A stretch of 64,000 nucleotides of DNA from positions 248,001 to 312,000 of the forward strand of contig JAGFMI010000024.1 of the NCBI GenBank assembly GCA_021030905.1. The letters are read 5' to 3'. Position numbers and translations under genes: made by a program. Shown here piece after piece: positions 43,828 to 55,411 of this stretch. Position 1 is the first letter of the stretch; each line of letters starts with the position of its first letter. The notes under the pieces were generated by a model. The model searched no databases. It saw nothing but the letters and a program-made list of their open reading frames with translations, and was not told the origin of the DNA. Origin of the DNA: Pyrenula massariospora. Lineage: Eukaryota; Ascomycota; Eurotiomycetes; Pyrenulales; Pyrenulaceae.

Positions 43828-46379
43828 ATGTCTACGCCGACCTCGCAGGTCCGGCATCGTGGTGGTCAGAAAGAGAAGAAGCAGGCCAATGGGAAAGCCG
43901 AAAAGACTCAAGATGTTCTCGACGAGATCGTCGAGAGTAGCAAACATGCTGTCAAGTCCGAGTGGGATTACAAGCTCGCCCTTGCTGTCGTAGTCGCTCT
44001 CTCGTTTCTTACACGATTCTGGGGCATATCACACCCCAACCAGGTAGTCTTTGATGAGGTGCATTTTGGCAAGGTATGGCTATGTGGGACCGGCTTGTGT
44101 GCGAATGATACTCAATACTCGGCAGTTTGCGTCTTACTACCTTCAGCGGACCTATTTCTTCGATGTCCACCCTCCATTCGGAAAGGTACAATCCCAAGCC
44201 CATACTCTCGGCCTGTCGCTAAAAGGTCATCCAGTTGCTCTTCGCCCTAATGGGCTGGTTCGTGGGCTACGATGGCCACTTTCTCTTCGACAATATCGGC
44301 GACTCTTACATTGACAACAAGGTCCCTTATGTGGCCTTCCGAGCTATGCCCGCTCTGATGGGTGCCCTTACCGTACCCACCATCTTCCTTATCATGTGGG
44401 AATCTGGCTACTCGCTCCCAGCGTGCATCACTGCGGCTGGTCTTGTTCTATTCGATAATGCACACATCGGCCAGACCAGGCTAATCCTCCTCGACGCTAC
44501 TTTGGTATTTTTCATGTCCGTCAGCGTACTTTCCTACGTCCGGTTCTACAAATTCCGACACGAACCATTTGGTCGAAAATGGTGGAAGTGGCTCCTACTC
44601 ACCGGTGTCTCAATGAGCTGCGTCATTTCGACCAAATATGTTGGAGCGTTCACATTCTTTACAATTGGCTGCGCAGTCCTGATTGATCTTTGGGATCTTC
44701 TCGACATCAATCGCAAAGGCGGCGCCCTTTCTCTGCCGGACTTCGGCAAGCACTTTGCAGCTCGCGTAGTCGGTTTTATAATCGTGCCGTTCTTCTTCTA
44801 CCTGTTCTGGTTCCAGGTCCACTTTGCAATCCTCACCCGCTCTGGACCAGGAGATGATTTCATGACACCGGAATTCCAAGAAACATTGAGTGACAATGTC
44901 ATGGCTGCTAAGGCGCTTGACATTCATTATTTTGACACAATTTCGTTTCGCCACAAGGAGACCAAGACATTTCTCCACAGCCACCCGGATCGCTACCCTC
45001 TGCGGTACGATGACGGACGTATTTCCAGTCAAGGTCAGCAGGTCACGGGATACCCTTACAACGACACAAACAATCAATGGCAAATCATCCCGGCTGGGAG
45101 AAATACTGGAGTGGGGGCGGAAAGGGCTGTCAAGAATGGCGATGTTGTTCAGTTACGACATTTGGTGACTGACACCATACTGTTGACTCACGATGTGGCT
45201 TCTCCTTACTACCCTACAAACCAGGAATTCACGACCGTCACCCCAGATCTTGCCGCAGAGGACAGACATAATGACACACTCTTCGAAATCAGGATCGAAC
45301 AGGGAAAAGCCGGCCAAACCTTCAAGTCTGTCAGCTCGCACTTCAAGCTGATCCATTTCCCAACGAGAGTGGCAATGTGGACGCATACGACGCCGTTGCC
45401 AGACTGGGCGTACAAACAGGCAGAAATCAACGGGAACAAGAATGTTCAGCAGAGCAGCAACGTTTGGTATGTTGAGGAAATAACGGGTATACCAGCCGAC
45501 TCTCCAAGGCTTGTACGAGAAGAAAAGAAGCCGAAAAGTCAGCCTTTTTTGAAAAAGTATTTAGAGCTGCAAAGAGCAATGTTCTACCACAACAATGCCC
45601 TGACCTCAAGTCATCCATACGCATCGCTGCCCTACCAGTGGCCTTTCTTACTTCGTGGGGTGAGTTTCTGGACCGAGAATGATACTCGGCAACAAATCTA
45701 CTTCCTTGGCAATCCGATTGGCTACTGGATCGCCTCTTCGCTCCTTGCCGTCTTTGCGGGCATCATTGGAGCAGACCAGCTATCTCTCAGGAGAGGAGTC
45801 GACGCGCTGGACAAGAGTAAGCTCAACTCACGCGTAGAATCCAACTTCTACTGACAAGTCCCAGGGACGCGTTCTCGCCTTTATAACAGCACGGGATTCT
45901 TCTTCCTCTGCTGGGCCGCCCACTACCTCCCCTTCTACCTCATGGGCCGCCAACTCTTCCTCCACCACTACCTACCCGCCCACCTGGCATCGGCCATGGT
46001 CACCGGCGCCCTTATCGAGTTCATCTTCAATGTTGAACCCACACTCGACGACGACCCAACCTTTACAGCTAGAAAGGATGATATAAAACAGAAAGTGCCA
46101 GAGAAGGCGAAAAGGGCGTTCCAGACCGCGAAGGAGCGCTTTGAGGGGCAGAGTATGCTCGCGACGTGGGGTGCAACGGGAGTCATTCTTGCTGCGGCGC
46201 TGTGGGGCTGGTATTTCTTCCTGCCGCTTACTTATGGGAGGCCTGGATTGTCGGTTGATGAGGTGAGTTTGCAAATATCTCTTACAAGCCTTTGACGTGC
46301 ACTTTGTCGCTAATGTAATTGTCGTACCTAGGTCAATGCCAGGAAGTGGCTGGGATATGACCTGCACTTTGCCAAGTAG
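43828..46379 (+). CDS. pmt4: Dolichyl-phosphate-mannose-protein mannosyltransferase Pmt4
   Basis: ER membrane enzyme that starts protein O-mannosylation, with preference for membrane-anchored Ser/Thr-rich proteins. Five exons (43828-44073, 44126-44185, 44235-45816, 45865-46262, 46332-46379) encode 777 residues, the family's usual length. The catalytic Asp-Glu pair is at residues 76-77 in VVFDEVHFGK. Exon 2 encodes FASYYLQRTYFFDVHPPFGK. LLFALMGWFVGYDGHFLFDNIGD marks the Pmt4 subfamily. Several membrane helices follow; three MIR repeats lie at about 338-490, starting FRHKETKTFLHSH. The last exon is just 15 codons and ends DLHFAK, like other Pmt4 proteins. The second intron has a competing acceptor 9 nt upstream that keeps frame. 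A leader intron is also likely. Confidence 0.95.
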
Positions 46380-47827
46380 ACAGACGGGCAGAGAGACGGA
46401 CGCTGTGCTTAGTACTACGAAGGAGACTTTTGGTGGTGGTCCTGCATCGCGGCGCTGTTCTTGTACTAGAATGCGAGGTATAAGCGAGCGGGGAGGACGT
46501 AAAATGGGAATGGGCGGATGGGAACGAGCATATCCTGTAGCAAAAGCATTGGTGACTACCTACCTACTCTTAGCGGGCAATTACTTGGATTTGGAGCTTT
46601 ATATCTCGTTACCTGAAATTGGACTTGCTTGTGTTATTGTTATATTGAAGATGGCTGTGAGGGAGCCTACGGAGCACTTTCCATTGGCGTCCTGTGGCGC
46701 GGTAAATCGAAGTAGGTGGTCTGTTCCTATGACTTCCTACGATATTTTTCCCGGCACCTTTCGTAGTGTTTGAGTTCAGTGCACTTTAAAAGATTTCGGA
46801 AGGGTCCGTCATCGAACACGATATGGGCAGTCTGTGCGTTTCGAGACTATCGTGGTTTAGGATAATAAATATCCAAAGATTCTTCTTGATCCATCTTCCC
46901 AACCTTGATATATGAATTAGCTTATGGATACACTGATCGAGAATGGATGGATAGATGAGTGGGAAAGCGTTAGCCTAGCGATGCATACAAGTCGTGGGCC
47001 CCCCTTCAGGCTCTTCAGGCCGATTATTAGCCGGAAGGGGGCCCACGATTTGTGTCACCCAGCCTCGATACCTTCTAGCCATAACAGGTACACAGTCGAC
47101 ACACTCTCCCTCCAAAGCTCTGACAACGCCACTTACTACATCTACAGAGTGCCAGGTACGCTGGGATCGTCGATCTGCGCCGACTTCTAGCCCCCAAAGG
47201 CAACCTAATAGTCATGCCATCCATGGATTTGAGAGCAGGGGTCTGCCTTCTAAGCCAACTGCGCCTGCACGATGTTCGCTCTTGTCGCATTAAATTGCAG
47301 GCCTAAAGGTCCTTGACAGCCCATCATTGGACTCCCTTTCCATGCTCCATCGACTTACCCGGCAAGAGGCTGAAATCGAAGCTTCTTCGGTTCGTGATCA
47401 AATGGATATTCAACCGTTTGTTCCTGCAATCTACTTGGAGACTGGGAATGTTTCCTCGCTGATCTTTTCAAATATACAGTCATTTGGTTTTCTTGGTCAT
47501 TATAGTTCTATTTGTATGTGAAGTTTGGAAATGTAGGATTTCTGCGCCGAGGGAGAAGGTGAAAATTGGGCCGCTTCGATCTCGTACCCTTGTCGGGATA
47601 TCTGGCTACCTCGGGGCCGCTGACGCACCAGAGAATGTCTCAGAATGTACTGCCACTGCAGCGAGGCTATCTAGTTCCTTTTTTACACCGATGACGTCTA
47701 TTCTAAAGAGCCGCATTTCTGAGCTACGGCTTCAGAGCTCCCTTTCACAACGATGTCCATGATCTTCTGACCCGCAATCGCCAGGCAGAGAAGCTGCTAT
47801 CTTCAACTGGGTTCTAGTTTGGCGAAA
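46380..47827. other. Intergenic region of 1.4 kb upstream of the NLR-like gene
   Basis: No gene recognised. The short plus-strand frames at 46297-46773 and 47484-47762 have no family features. Contains the inverted repeat at 46992-47048. Confidence 0.45.
46992..47048. repeat. Near-perfect inverted repeat with GC-rich arms
   Basis: The left arm TCGTGGGCCCCCCTTC (46992-47007) pairs with the right arm at 47034-47048 with a single-base bulge. The 26-nt interior contains a smaller GGCC...GGCC-like pairing. The arms are much richer in G/C than the surroundings. It could be a remnant of a small non-autonomous element or a hairpin; no target-site duplication was identified. Confidence 0.55.
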
Positions 47828-50800
47828 ATGTCATCCGTCATGGCTTCAGAAGATGACGACTGGAGTACTAGTATTGGAATGAAAATTTTAGTGCCTGGGA
47901 AAGAGCCAGTCGTCGAGTAGGTTACCCAAGCAATCAACGCCGGGACGTACTGACTGCGTGCCTAGTCTTGTGGCCGTCCACGGACTTGGCGCCAACCCGA
48001 AGTATGCTTGGACTTGGAGAGAGGAAGAGAAGCTGGATGGCTCGCCTCGCCGGACTGCGAATTGGTTGAATGAGTTCCTTCCAGAAGAACTCCCACATGC
48101 TCGTATCATGACCTATGGTTATGACTCGAGGTGGCATCGTAACGCACCGGTCATAAACATGCTTGATATCGCACATTCGCTCATGAAACATTTGGACGAC
48201 CAGCGAACAGTGAATCACCTTTCAACATTTGTATGGGTTTTGCTAAGAAAGCGAAGGGAGAAACGAGGAAACGGCCCGTTATCTTTGTCGGTCATAGCCT
48301 GGGTGGCATTGTTATTGAGCGGGTAGACGACTCTGGCATCCTAGAGATCCTGGCTAAGATGGCTACAGATGCTTCTCGCTTCCCTCAGTCTCGATGAGTA
48401 CAAAGATATTGCAGACTCGACAGTCGGAATTGTTTTCCTCGGTAGTCCTTTGAAAGGTTCTAACATTGCCAAATGGGGTCACATGGCAGCAGTCGTGCGT
48501 AACGGGCTCGGCTACAGCTCCAATCCAGATGTGATTGGCGCGCTCAGAGAAGATCGCGATTCAATGACAGAGATTCTCAACCAGTTTACCCGGTGGGTTC
48601 ATAAAAAGCAGGTTACGGTTTGTTGCTTCTTTGAGGCGGAGTCGACATCATACAGCAAGCGACTGGGAAAATGGGGACAATGGCTGGGGCAACCCGTTGG
48701 GACGATGGTAAGCACTTGGATCATCGCTAAGTACTATTCAGATTGGTTTTAGAATGACAATGTGCCAGGCTGTCCCCAAGTCCAATGCCGTTTTTGACGG
48801 TGCCATACCTTTCCCACTGTGGACCGACCATTTCAAGATCAACAAGTATCCTTCGCGCGATGACTCCTCATATAAACAAGTCAGCGCCGAGTTGGTGAAG
48901 ATGGCACGCAAGATCGCAACACTAGATTTCAATGTGGAATGTAAGTGCAGTATCGTCTTGGTGATATTCTTGGGTCGCTACTGACAGTGTATTCAATAGC
49001 CCATCATACCCATGGTAACCAAGTAGTGCCCGCAACGGGGATCCAAGCTGGCTTTGAGTGCGCTAACACCCTCCGCAGGAAACTCCAAGCAAACTGACCT
49101 CTCTACCTCGGAAGAATGCACCAGAATTCTGGCAAGGGTGGATCCTGACAATGACTTGAAGTCTTTGAAAATGGTCAAAGGTGAACGAGTCTCAGGTACC
49201 TGTGAATGGTTCCTCGCCCAAGAGGAGTACGTGTCATGGTATTCAGAACTTGGCATCCAGGTCCTCTGCCTGGAAGGAGATCCCGGAACCGGAAAGACGA
49301 TGATGTCAACGTTTCTAATCGAAAAAATCAGGGAAAGGGCCAAAAAGCATCCTGAGAAGACTTATCTCGCGTTCTACTTCTGCAAGAATGCAGACGATGA
49401 CAGAAACAATGCTGCAAGCATCTTACGCGGTCTGATCTATCAGCTCTTGCGGCAGTCGAAGAACAAGCTTCTTAAATATATCGTAGATCCCTACAAGGAG
49501 AAGGGATCGACTATATTCGAGAGTGTTCACGCGCTCTGGGACATATTAATGGATATGGCGAAAGACGACAGCTTCCAAGAGGCGTTCTTCGTGATCGACG
49601 GAATCGACGAGTGTCGAGAGCCTTCGCGCGAGGAGCTTCTATACAACATTCGAGAGTTAAGAAAGTCAGATTCATCCTCACCAAATATGAGATTCATATT
49701 CTGCAGTCGACCAACCGTGAGTTTTGGGCCAACATCAAATTCCTTTCGTAAGACTAGGATTGATGCTGGAAAGATTAGCAACGACCTGCTGCGATTTATT
49801 GATGCGCGGGTGAATGAGACAGCAGAGACCCAAGGCTGGCCTTCTCAACTGACGGCAGATGTGCGCGATCACTTACTCAGGACTGCCGGCGGAACCTTCC
49901 TCTACGTCGGCCTGTTTCTCGAGCAGGTGAAAAAATTGCGCCCGTCCGACGTCGATCGTGAGCTGCGCGAGGGTAAGCTCCCACAGAACCTACAGGATAT
50001 CTATGCAAGAATCTTGCGAGAGATGCCGACGAGTGACAGGCCAGCTGCGGCGTGGGTTCTTAATTGTGTAGTCTGCGCGGTGAGGCCACTGACGGTGGAA
50101 GAGTTAGCCGTTGCTCGTTATGTTGAGGAAGTCGGGCTCCAAGATCGTGCGCTACCTTCCCTGGAGGAGCTGGAGTGCTTTATGGATACAGTGGAGCTCT
50201 GCAAGTCTCTCCTTGTCCAGTCAGGGGAAACTATCAACATCATCCACCAAACGGTCAAAGATTTTGTTACGAGCGAATTCGTTCGGGACGATCCCGAGCT
50301 CAGCGAGTTTTACGTGGATTATGGAGCTGGCAATTGGCTTTTGTTTCGGATCTGTGCTGCAGTGCTTAATGGAAAAGAGCTTGACAAAGTAGCGAACGCC
50401 ATGGAGAGGCAGGCCGAGCTCGATGACTTTTACAGAATCTACAGGAGTACAAGTGGTGGCGGATGTTTAAAGCTGGGAGAGCGCACCCCTTGTCTGATCG
50501 AACGCCCCGGCCAGTACTGGACTACTGTCAGGAACCATCCAATTCTGCTCGTGAATTACGCAGCAAATTTTTGGGAGACACATGTGATACGCGCAGCTCA
50601 AGACGACTTCATACAGGATGACACATTTGCAGAACTAGGTTCTCTCCGCCCTCAGCTGGCTCAATGCTGGATGCGTGCGTCGGTAGACCATGGACAGTCC
50701 ATGATGGTCGAACTGATGCATAAACATGTCCCACTCGCGTGCGACTCTTCGAATCGTTCATGCAAAATGTGGGAAACCCCGTTGATCTGTGCCGCCAAGC

Positions 50801-51372
50801 AAGGTAATGCAGAACTCGTTGACTTGATCATTGGCATGGATATATTTGATGTTGGCTTCCAAGACTGGCGTGGCCGGACTGCACTGATTTACGCCGCACA
50901 ATCCGGCTATGAAGAGGTGGTAAAATTACTCCTGAATACTGGCAAGGCGGACGTGAATTGCAAGGATAAATATGGCCGCACAGCATATGGCTATGCCACG
51001 AGAAACCACCACGAGCCGGTGAAGAACATTCTGTGGGAAGCCGAGAATATGCGCTACGGCAAGACGGAAATGCTCGCCTCTATGGTCTCCGGGACCAGTT
51101 CATGGTACTCAAAGCGCAAGAATGCCCGCTCGAGCAAAAAACCACCCACCTCGCACCCTCAATCTGAACCTCAACTTGAACTGACGGAGGATGAGGCCAG
51201 CGTACTCACCGTCCCCAGCCTGCCCACACCTCCCCTCCTCAAGACCATGGAATCATCAGACTCGTTGACACTGGCTGAAAGCGCAAGTCTCAGGCCTATG
51301 GCATCACGAGGATCGTTGAGGCCACCGACTCCGAGATTGCCGTCGCGGACGAAAGACGGTGTTACTGGATAA
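47828..51372 (+). CDS. NLR-like receptor: SesB-type hydrolase, NACHT NTPase, ankyrin repeats
   Basis: Seven exons (47828-47916, 47966-48209, 48248-48322, 48369-48707, 48769-48940, 49000-49014, 49079-51372) give about 1075 residues. The N-terminal alpha/beta hydrolase (about 30-300) has LVAVHGLGANP, the nucleophile GHSLGG with Ser near 128, GIVFLGSPLKGS, and TDHFKINKY as likely His site. The NACHT NTPase has Walker A GDPGTGKT at 378-385 and Walker B FFVIDGIDEC near 481, then CSRP. Ankyrin-type repeats lie at about 876-965 (TPLICAAKQGNAELVDLI, RTALIYAAQSGYEEVVKLLL, RTAYGYATRNHHE), followed by a Ser/Pro-rich tail. Fungal STAND proteins of this plan act in allorecognition and heterokaryon incompatibility. 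One intron is only 38 nt and one exon only 15 nt; both are needed to keep frame. I take the gene as intact. Confidence 0.85.
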
Positions 51373-52420
51373 GTGGAACTTGGAATGATCAGGACGATCA
51401 GAAAAAGACAGACGTACCGCTAGGCCTGGCAGGGCCGAGAATCGCACCGAAGCAGTTTCCGTCTCTCTTACTTATCCTTGATCCTCAAGGAGTCCTACGA
51501 TTCCTCTCGTACGTTCGATTTCACTGATTACATTACCACGGCCAGGCCCAGCCCAGTACCATCTAAACCACAGTCTACAACACCCCCCTCATCACCTTAC
51601 CTACAAGGCTTTGCTCTCCCACACATCTAGTCGAAAGCTGCATCTATGGCCTATCCCCTACCATCAATCCACCCTCCACTCAGGCCCAAACCCAATGAAC
51701 CTCTGGGCAAGCCTCCACGATCCACCGCGTTAGCGCATACGTATGTACCACGTCTACCTGTTCACCATTAGCGATCTAAGCACTGCGTTGATGAGAACGA
51801 CGATGCGATGCTGCTCGATCGCGTCTCTAGCACCGCCTGCCTGCCCGCCAGCTCCCCATGGAACGCGGAATGGGATGGCATTCTCAGTCACAGCACAGAG
51901 AACCCGCACCCACGCTTGAGTAGCCTACATTGCCCCTCCTCCTCCTCTCGGGTACCAAGCTCTCGACGTCCATCGTTCGGCCCTCTTTTGCCCGCGAGCG
52001 AGCGGGTCGACCGGATGGCTTGCTTGTGGCATGGGATGGCGTGGTGCTACTGGGCTGGGGCTTGGGGGGTTAGTTCGCTCGAGGGTAATGTACTGTATTG
52101 CACACACGTTGCACGGAAGATCGGGTTTGCTGTGCTGTGCTGTGCCGTGCTGTTCTGTTCTGTCCTCGGGTTGGCCGGGAAATCGAGAATGGAAATAGAG
52201 AGAGACAGATTTTGGGGTGGAATTTGTATTCAGCTTTTAGGAACTAGAAGTCTAAGCTATATACAATTAAACTGCTAACTGACAGGTATATTTACAAGCC
52301 TACATCCGATCTGCTCGTCAAACCTGTCAGAATCCAAAGCGTAAGCTATATACAAGTTAATCAACCATGCAACGTTTTCCCCGTCGCTTCAAATTACATA
52401 GTGCTCAGAGTCGAACCCGC
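51373..52420. other. Convergent 3' region between NLR-like and pirin genes
   Basis: No gene recognised. Contains a TGCTG/TTCTG simple repeat at about 52132-52165 and a 14-bp exact direct repeat TAAGCTATATACAA at 52253-52266 and 52342-52355, probably in the pirin 3' untranslated region. Confidence 0.5.
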
Positions 52421-53575
52421 TCAATGCACCATACTCTTCCCAATCTCGCTCCGCCACCCCTTCGCCCGCTCAAACCCATTGCTATTGCTCTGATAATCCA
52501 CCATCGCCTGATACACCTCCTCCTGGCTATTCATCACAAACGGCCCATACTGCACCACCTTCTGGTCCAGCGGCTGGCCCGCCACGAGTATGAACCGGCC
52601 GTCTTCGGCGGCGCCCTCCTCAACGGACGCGGTCACGCTGTCGCCGAAGGCGTCAAAGACGACGTTGTGCCAGGGGGCGACGCCATGCGGGGAGGCCTTG
52701 GCGCCGGAGGTGAAGCTCGTGGTGCCGTTGAGGGTGTAGGCGAAGGCGTTCCAGCCGGTGGGGAGCTCCTGCGTGATGGTTCCGCCGGGTTTGACGGTTA
52801 CGTCCAGGATCCAGACCGGGGTGTAGGCGAGGTCGCGGACGCTGTCCACGCCGTGGCTGCGGCCGCTGATGACTTTTACGGAGACCTTGCCGTCGTCGGC
52901 GGTGGCGGTGGGGATCTCGGCGGCACGGAGGTCGCGGTAGCGCGGCTCGCAGGTCTTAAGGTGTGCGGGGAGATCGACCCAGAGTTGCATGCCGACGTTG
53001 GCGCTGCCGTCGGCGTTTTGGACGGGCATCTCGCTGTGGACGATGCCGCGGCCGGCGGTCATGAATTGGAGGTCCCCGGGGCCGATGGTTCCCTTGTTGC
53101 CGGCGAAGTCTTCATGGTCGACGCCGCCAGAGAGGAGGTATGTGATAGTTTCTTGGCCGCGGTGTGGGTGATCTGGAAATCCGGCGCCGGGGGAGACGGA
53201 GAAGTGGTCGAGCATGAGGAACGGTGAGAATTGGCGGAGTTGAGGGGTGCCGATTGAGCGGCGGACGCGCGCGCCTGCGCCCTCGGACTGTTCGCGCGCA
53301 AGAAAGACTTTTTGGATTGTGCGTGGAGTGGTCATTGTGTTTGTGTGGAGGGAGTTGGTGGGGATGAGAGGGAGGCCGGAGAAAGAGGAACTTGGGTTTG
53401 AATTGTGGGAAACGGTAGAGGTGGTTGTGTTGAGAGATCTGCTAATGCGCGGTAAGAGAGTTCTCAAAGCCGTGATGGAATGTAAGGTGTCTGTAAAGTC
53501 AATCGAAGTGTCCTGTATGTAGTAGTATGCGATCGCTGCAAGGATGCAAATCAGTGGAGACAAAACCACTTTCAT
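52421..53575 (-). CDS. Pirin family cupin protein with N-terminal extension
   Basis: Intronless frame of 384 residues; a second in-frame ATG at 53335 (residue 81) starts the part that matches pirin, MTTPRTIQKVFLA, giving 304 residues. From that Met the metal ligands fall at His56 and His58 (FPDHPHRG), His100 and Glu102 (GIVHSEMP), almost the numbering of human pirin, an iron-binding nuclear cupin with quercetinase activity. The 80-residue extension has a hydrophobic stretch (LSPLICILAAIAYYYI) then Ser/Thr/Asn-rich sequence; it could be a signal anchor or simply untranslated leader. Upstream of the pirin ATG the sequence is open, which alone does not prove translation. The second cupin half (about 190-270) is also present. 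It is divergent from an alpha/beta hydrolase gene. Confidence 0.9.
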   Translation of the reverse strand: MKVVLSPLICILAAIAYYYIQDTSIDFTDTLHSITALRTLLPRISRSLNTTTSTVSHNSNPSSSFSGLPLIPTNSLHTNTMTTPRTIQKVFLAREQSEGAGARVRRSIGTPQLRQFSPFLMLDHFSVSPGAGFPDHPHRGQETITYLLSGGVDHEDFAGNKGTIGPGDLQFMTAGRGIVHSEMPVQNADGSANVGMQLWVDLPAHLKTCEPRYRDLRAAEIPTATADDGKVSVKVISGRSHGVDSVRDLAYTPVWILDVTVKPGGTITQELPTGWNAFAYTLNGTTSFTSGAKASPHGVAPWHNVVFDAFGDSVTASVEEGAAEDGRFILVAGQPLDQKVVQYGPFVMNSQEEVYQAMVDYQSNSNGFERAKGWRSEIGKSMVH

Positions 53576-54532
53576 CGGATCACGACTCGGTATTTGTAGG
53601 CTGGAGCAGAGAAGCTACTAGAATCATGAAGAGCGATGGTATACTTATCTTTCCAAGCTAGATGTCAGGCTTATCGATTGTTCGGCTTCATAAAGCATTA
53701 CATGGATAGCGAAAGACCGGTTTCGCGAAGCTTAGCCAACGCTGAGCTAAAGACGAAAATCGAGCATTGGTTTACATAACTCTGAGTAATCCTTGGAGGA
53801 AACCCGGCTATTCTTCGGCACAGAGCGGAACGAATTCCGAACGAATGGTGGAGCTTGATGGAGCCTCCTGAACAAATTCAGATGCTTTGCAGGGCTCCAT
53901 AGCGCTGACATATTTAGAACTTATCTTTCGGTGAACAATCTTCTATGCAGGCTGAAATTGAAGTTGAGACCACTCTCTCGCTACTTAATGCTCGTTGCCT
54001 ATTACAAGACCCCCATTGTATGCTTGATGCTGCTCTTCGGAGAAGTAATGACGTAGAACGTACTTCTAATACTGCAGGCACCTTGATTTGACATCGGTTC
54101 TGGACACTCCTCGTTTCAGCAACTTCCGTCATTTACCGTTCAAAGAAGCATCATGTTGTTCAAATCCCAGCTCTTTTTTATTCTGTTTCCACGAAGGGAA
54201 CAATACCTGGACAGATGTCGAGAAATCCAACGGCCCGCTACATCTTTTGGCACATCCTCTGGCCGATCAATTAGCTGGGAGAGGAGAGGCACCTACTCAT
54301 ATCACAAATGTAAGAATGGCAAGACCGCTAGACTAGTACATGTAGACTCGGAACAGCTCCGAACTATGCATGGGGCTCGGAGACGAACGACATCGCAAGG
54401 CAGATCTTCTTCAACCCAAAGATATGAAGTATAACCGAACGACAACATTCCGTGAGACCATTCTTCTATTAATATTCTCCAAAATCTAGTTTTACACAGC
54501 ATTCTCTATCTTTCTTAGCCCGCGTTAACACA
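53576..54532. promoter_or_regulatory. Divergent upstream region of pirin and hydrolase genes
   Basis: About 960 bp between divergent start codons. The minus frame at 53914-54132 and plus frames at 54088-54434 lack family features. No tRNA or repeat was recognised. Confidence 0.4.
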
Positions 54533-55411
54533 ATGCCCTCTCCAAAACCCACCTTCCTCATCGTCCCAGGCGCCTGGCACCCCACATCCTGTTACACCCC
54601 GCTCATCGAATCCCTCTCCTCTGATTACACGGCTCGCACCGTCTCTCTCCCCAGCCTCGACACCCCCACGCCGGACACCGCAACCTGCGCGGCCGACGCC
54701 TCCGCCGTTCGCGAAGCCCTTATCCCGCTCCTCGATGAAGGCCGCTACGTTGTCGTCGTGCCTCACTCGTACGGCGGGATGCCGGGAGGTGCAGGTGCAA
54801 GAGGTCTTAGTGTGGAGGAGAGGAAGCGAGAAGGCAAGAAGGGCGGTGTGGTGGGCTTGGTGTACATGAGCGCCTTCATAGTGCCCGAGGGGAAGTCGCT
54901 GACGGAGTTTCTGGGCGGTGGGAGTCCTCCCCATGTAGCGGAGAACATTGTAAGTCAAGAATTTTCCAACATTTTCTTTGCTGTTTCCATTTTCCCCGAA
55001 GGCTCTAGTGACTAACCTTGATTTTCACCTTTTTCTTTGCCCCCAAAACAGCCCTCCCCCGGCCTCTCCACAATCCCCCACCCAACCCCAATCCTCTACA
55101 ACGACCTCCCCCCAACCCTCGCCTCAACCCTCGCCGCCTCCCTCCGCCCCCACGCCATGCTCCCCACCACCTCCCCCGTCCCCGCCTCCTCCTGGGCGCA
55201 ACCCTCCTTCGCCGGCCGCCTCGCGTATCTGCGCTGCACGCTTGATAAGGCGATCCCGCTCCCGCTGCAGGACCTGTTCGCTGCGCGGAGCGGGGTCGCG
55301 TGGGACGTGAGGGATGTGGCGGCTGGGCATAGCGCGTTTGCGGGCCGGCCGAGGGAGGTGGCCGGGGTTTTGGGGGAGTTGGCGGGGAGGTGGGTGGAGG
55401 GGGTGGAATGA
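54533..55411 (+). CDS. Small alpha/beta-hydrolase (esterase-like)
   Basis: Two exons (54533-54949, 55052-55411) with a 102-nt intron encode 258 residues. The N-terminus PTFLIVPGAWHPTSCYTPLI is the first strand and oxyanion loop of plant salicylate-esterase-like and fungal hydrolases of the same type. The nucleophile elbow is VVPHSYGGMPG, with Ser near residue 83. The late AAGHSAFAGRP segment holds the probable catalytic His, and the acid is probably in the RCTLDKAIP segment. The length is normal for the group. There is no signal peptide, so it is probably cytosolic. Exon 2 is very C-rich at its start, and the intron ends in a run of C and A before CAG. The substrate is unknown; small aromatic or ester compounds are likely from the family. 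Confidence 0.85.
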
